A program made the position numbers and the translations under genes. A DNA stretch of 5,859 nucleotides, taken from CAZPAH01 sp964584495. GTDB lineage: Bacteria; Krumholzibacteriota; Krumholzibacteriia; Krumholzibacteriales; Krumholzibacteriaceae. The stretch lies in assembly GCA_964584495.1 (NCBI GenBank), contig CAZPAH010000154.1:1-5859 (forward strand), written 5' to 3'. Below are positions 5,710 to 5,859 of the stretch, one piece after another. Positions within the stretch are counted from its first letter, which is position 1. The number at the start of each line of letters is the position of its first letter. The notes beneath the pieces are model-generated. The model was not told the DNA's origin, did not search any database, and saw nothing but the letters and a program-made list of their open reading frames with translations.

Positions 5710-5859
5710 CTTGTAACCGAATTTTCTCAGGAGGCCGTGTCTCCATGATTTCCCTTTTTCATCCTCGACACCCCTGGGTTTTTCTCCATCGATGACACCC
5801 AGTATGCCTCTGCCCTTATCGTGCCCGGCTATGATTACTTCTACGGAGTTCGCCGTGGC
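5704..5859 (-). CDS. Adenosine-specific kinase family protein (PF04008), C-terminal part, cut by the window edge
   Basis: The minus-strand frame is open from the window edge to the TAG at 5704-5706 and encodes 51 residues. It matches the conserved C-terminal block of the adenosine-specific kinase family, whose structure is known from archaeal members: ATANSVEVIIA (family: ATANPVxVIxA), then GRGILGVIDG, PRGVEDE and the closing LLRKFGYKL. Family proteins are about 160 aa, so roughly 110 N-terminal residues lie outside the window. The usual AETEQGRG is AGHDKGRG here. The family is small, cytosolic and binds adenosine or AMP; its physiological role is poorly established. It converges on the sigma-54 activator gene with a 6-nt stop-codon overlap, so it is not in that operon. 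The identification comes from recalled family motifs, but the match is extensive and includes the exact C-terminus. Confidence 0.88.
   Translation of the reverse strand, partial: ATANSVEVIIAGHDKGRGILGVIDGEKPRGVEDEKGKSWRHGLLRKFGYKL

Overview
This is a 5.86-kb chromosomal stretch of a bacterium with moderately high GC content and frequent AGG, AGA and ATA codons. A lipoprotein signal peptide and a sigma-54-dependent activator both point to a Gram-negative-type organism. The mix of a short Ig-like lipoprotein, an enhancer-binding protein with a TPR-like N-terminus and a DUF3524-type glycosyltransferase is reminiscent of uncultured FCB-group or deltaproteobacteria-like lineages. That placement is an impression only, because no rRNA or other marker gene is present. 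I see no tRNA, rRNA, CRISPR array, transposase or phage gene.

Layout from left to right: (1) 73-876, minus strand, a secreted lipoprotein with one Ig-like domain and a short beta-propeller-like tail. It ends at a TAG beyond which the same frame stays open to the window edge. (2) 877-1057, a divergent intergenic region that probably carries the promoter of the rightward genes. (3) 1058-2626, plus strand, a polytopic permease related to the NCS2/AzgA purine transporters. (4) 2623-3750, plus strand, a glycosyltransferase of the GTDC1/QTMAN (tRNA-queuosine mannosyltransferase, DUF3524) family, overlapping the permease by an ATGA. (5) 3808-5709, plus strand, a sigma-54 enhancer-binding protein with a TPR-like N-terminal half, an intact AAA+ core with GAFTGA, and a Fis-type DNA-binding helix-turn-helix. 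(6) 5704-5859, minus strand and cut by the window edge, the C-terminal third of an adenosine-specific kinase family (PF04008) protein. It meets the activator gene tail-to-tail with a 6-nt overlap.

The most interesting point is the translational coupling of a purine-type permease to a queuosine-tRNA glycosyltransferase homologue. Queuine is a 7-deazaguanine, so a testable reading is that the pair imports a deazapurine (queuine or a precursor) and sugar-decorates Q-tRNA. The permease also lacks the usual glutamate in its TM10 substrate-site segment, which would fit an altered substrate. This is inference; neither substrate can be read from the sequence. The activator follows the pair on the same strand after 57 nt and may be co-transcribed. 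No convincing sigma-54 promoter is visible in the window, so its targets probably lie elsewhere.
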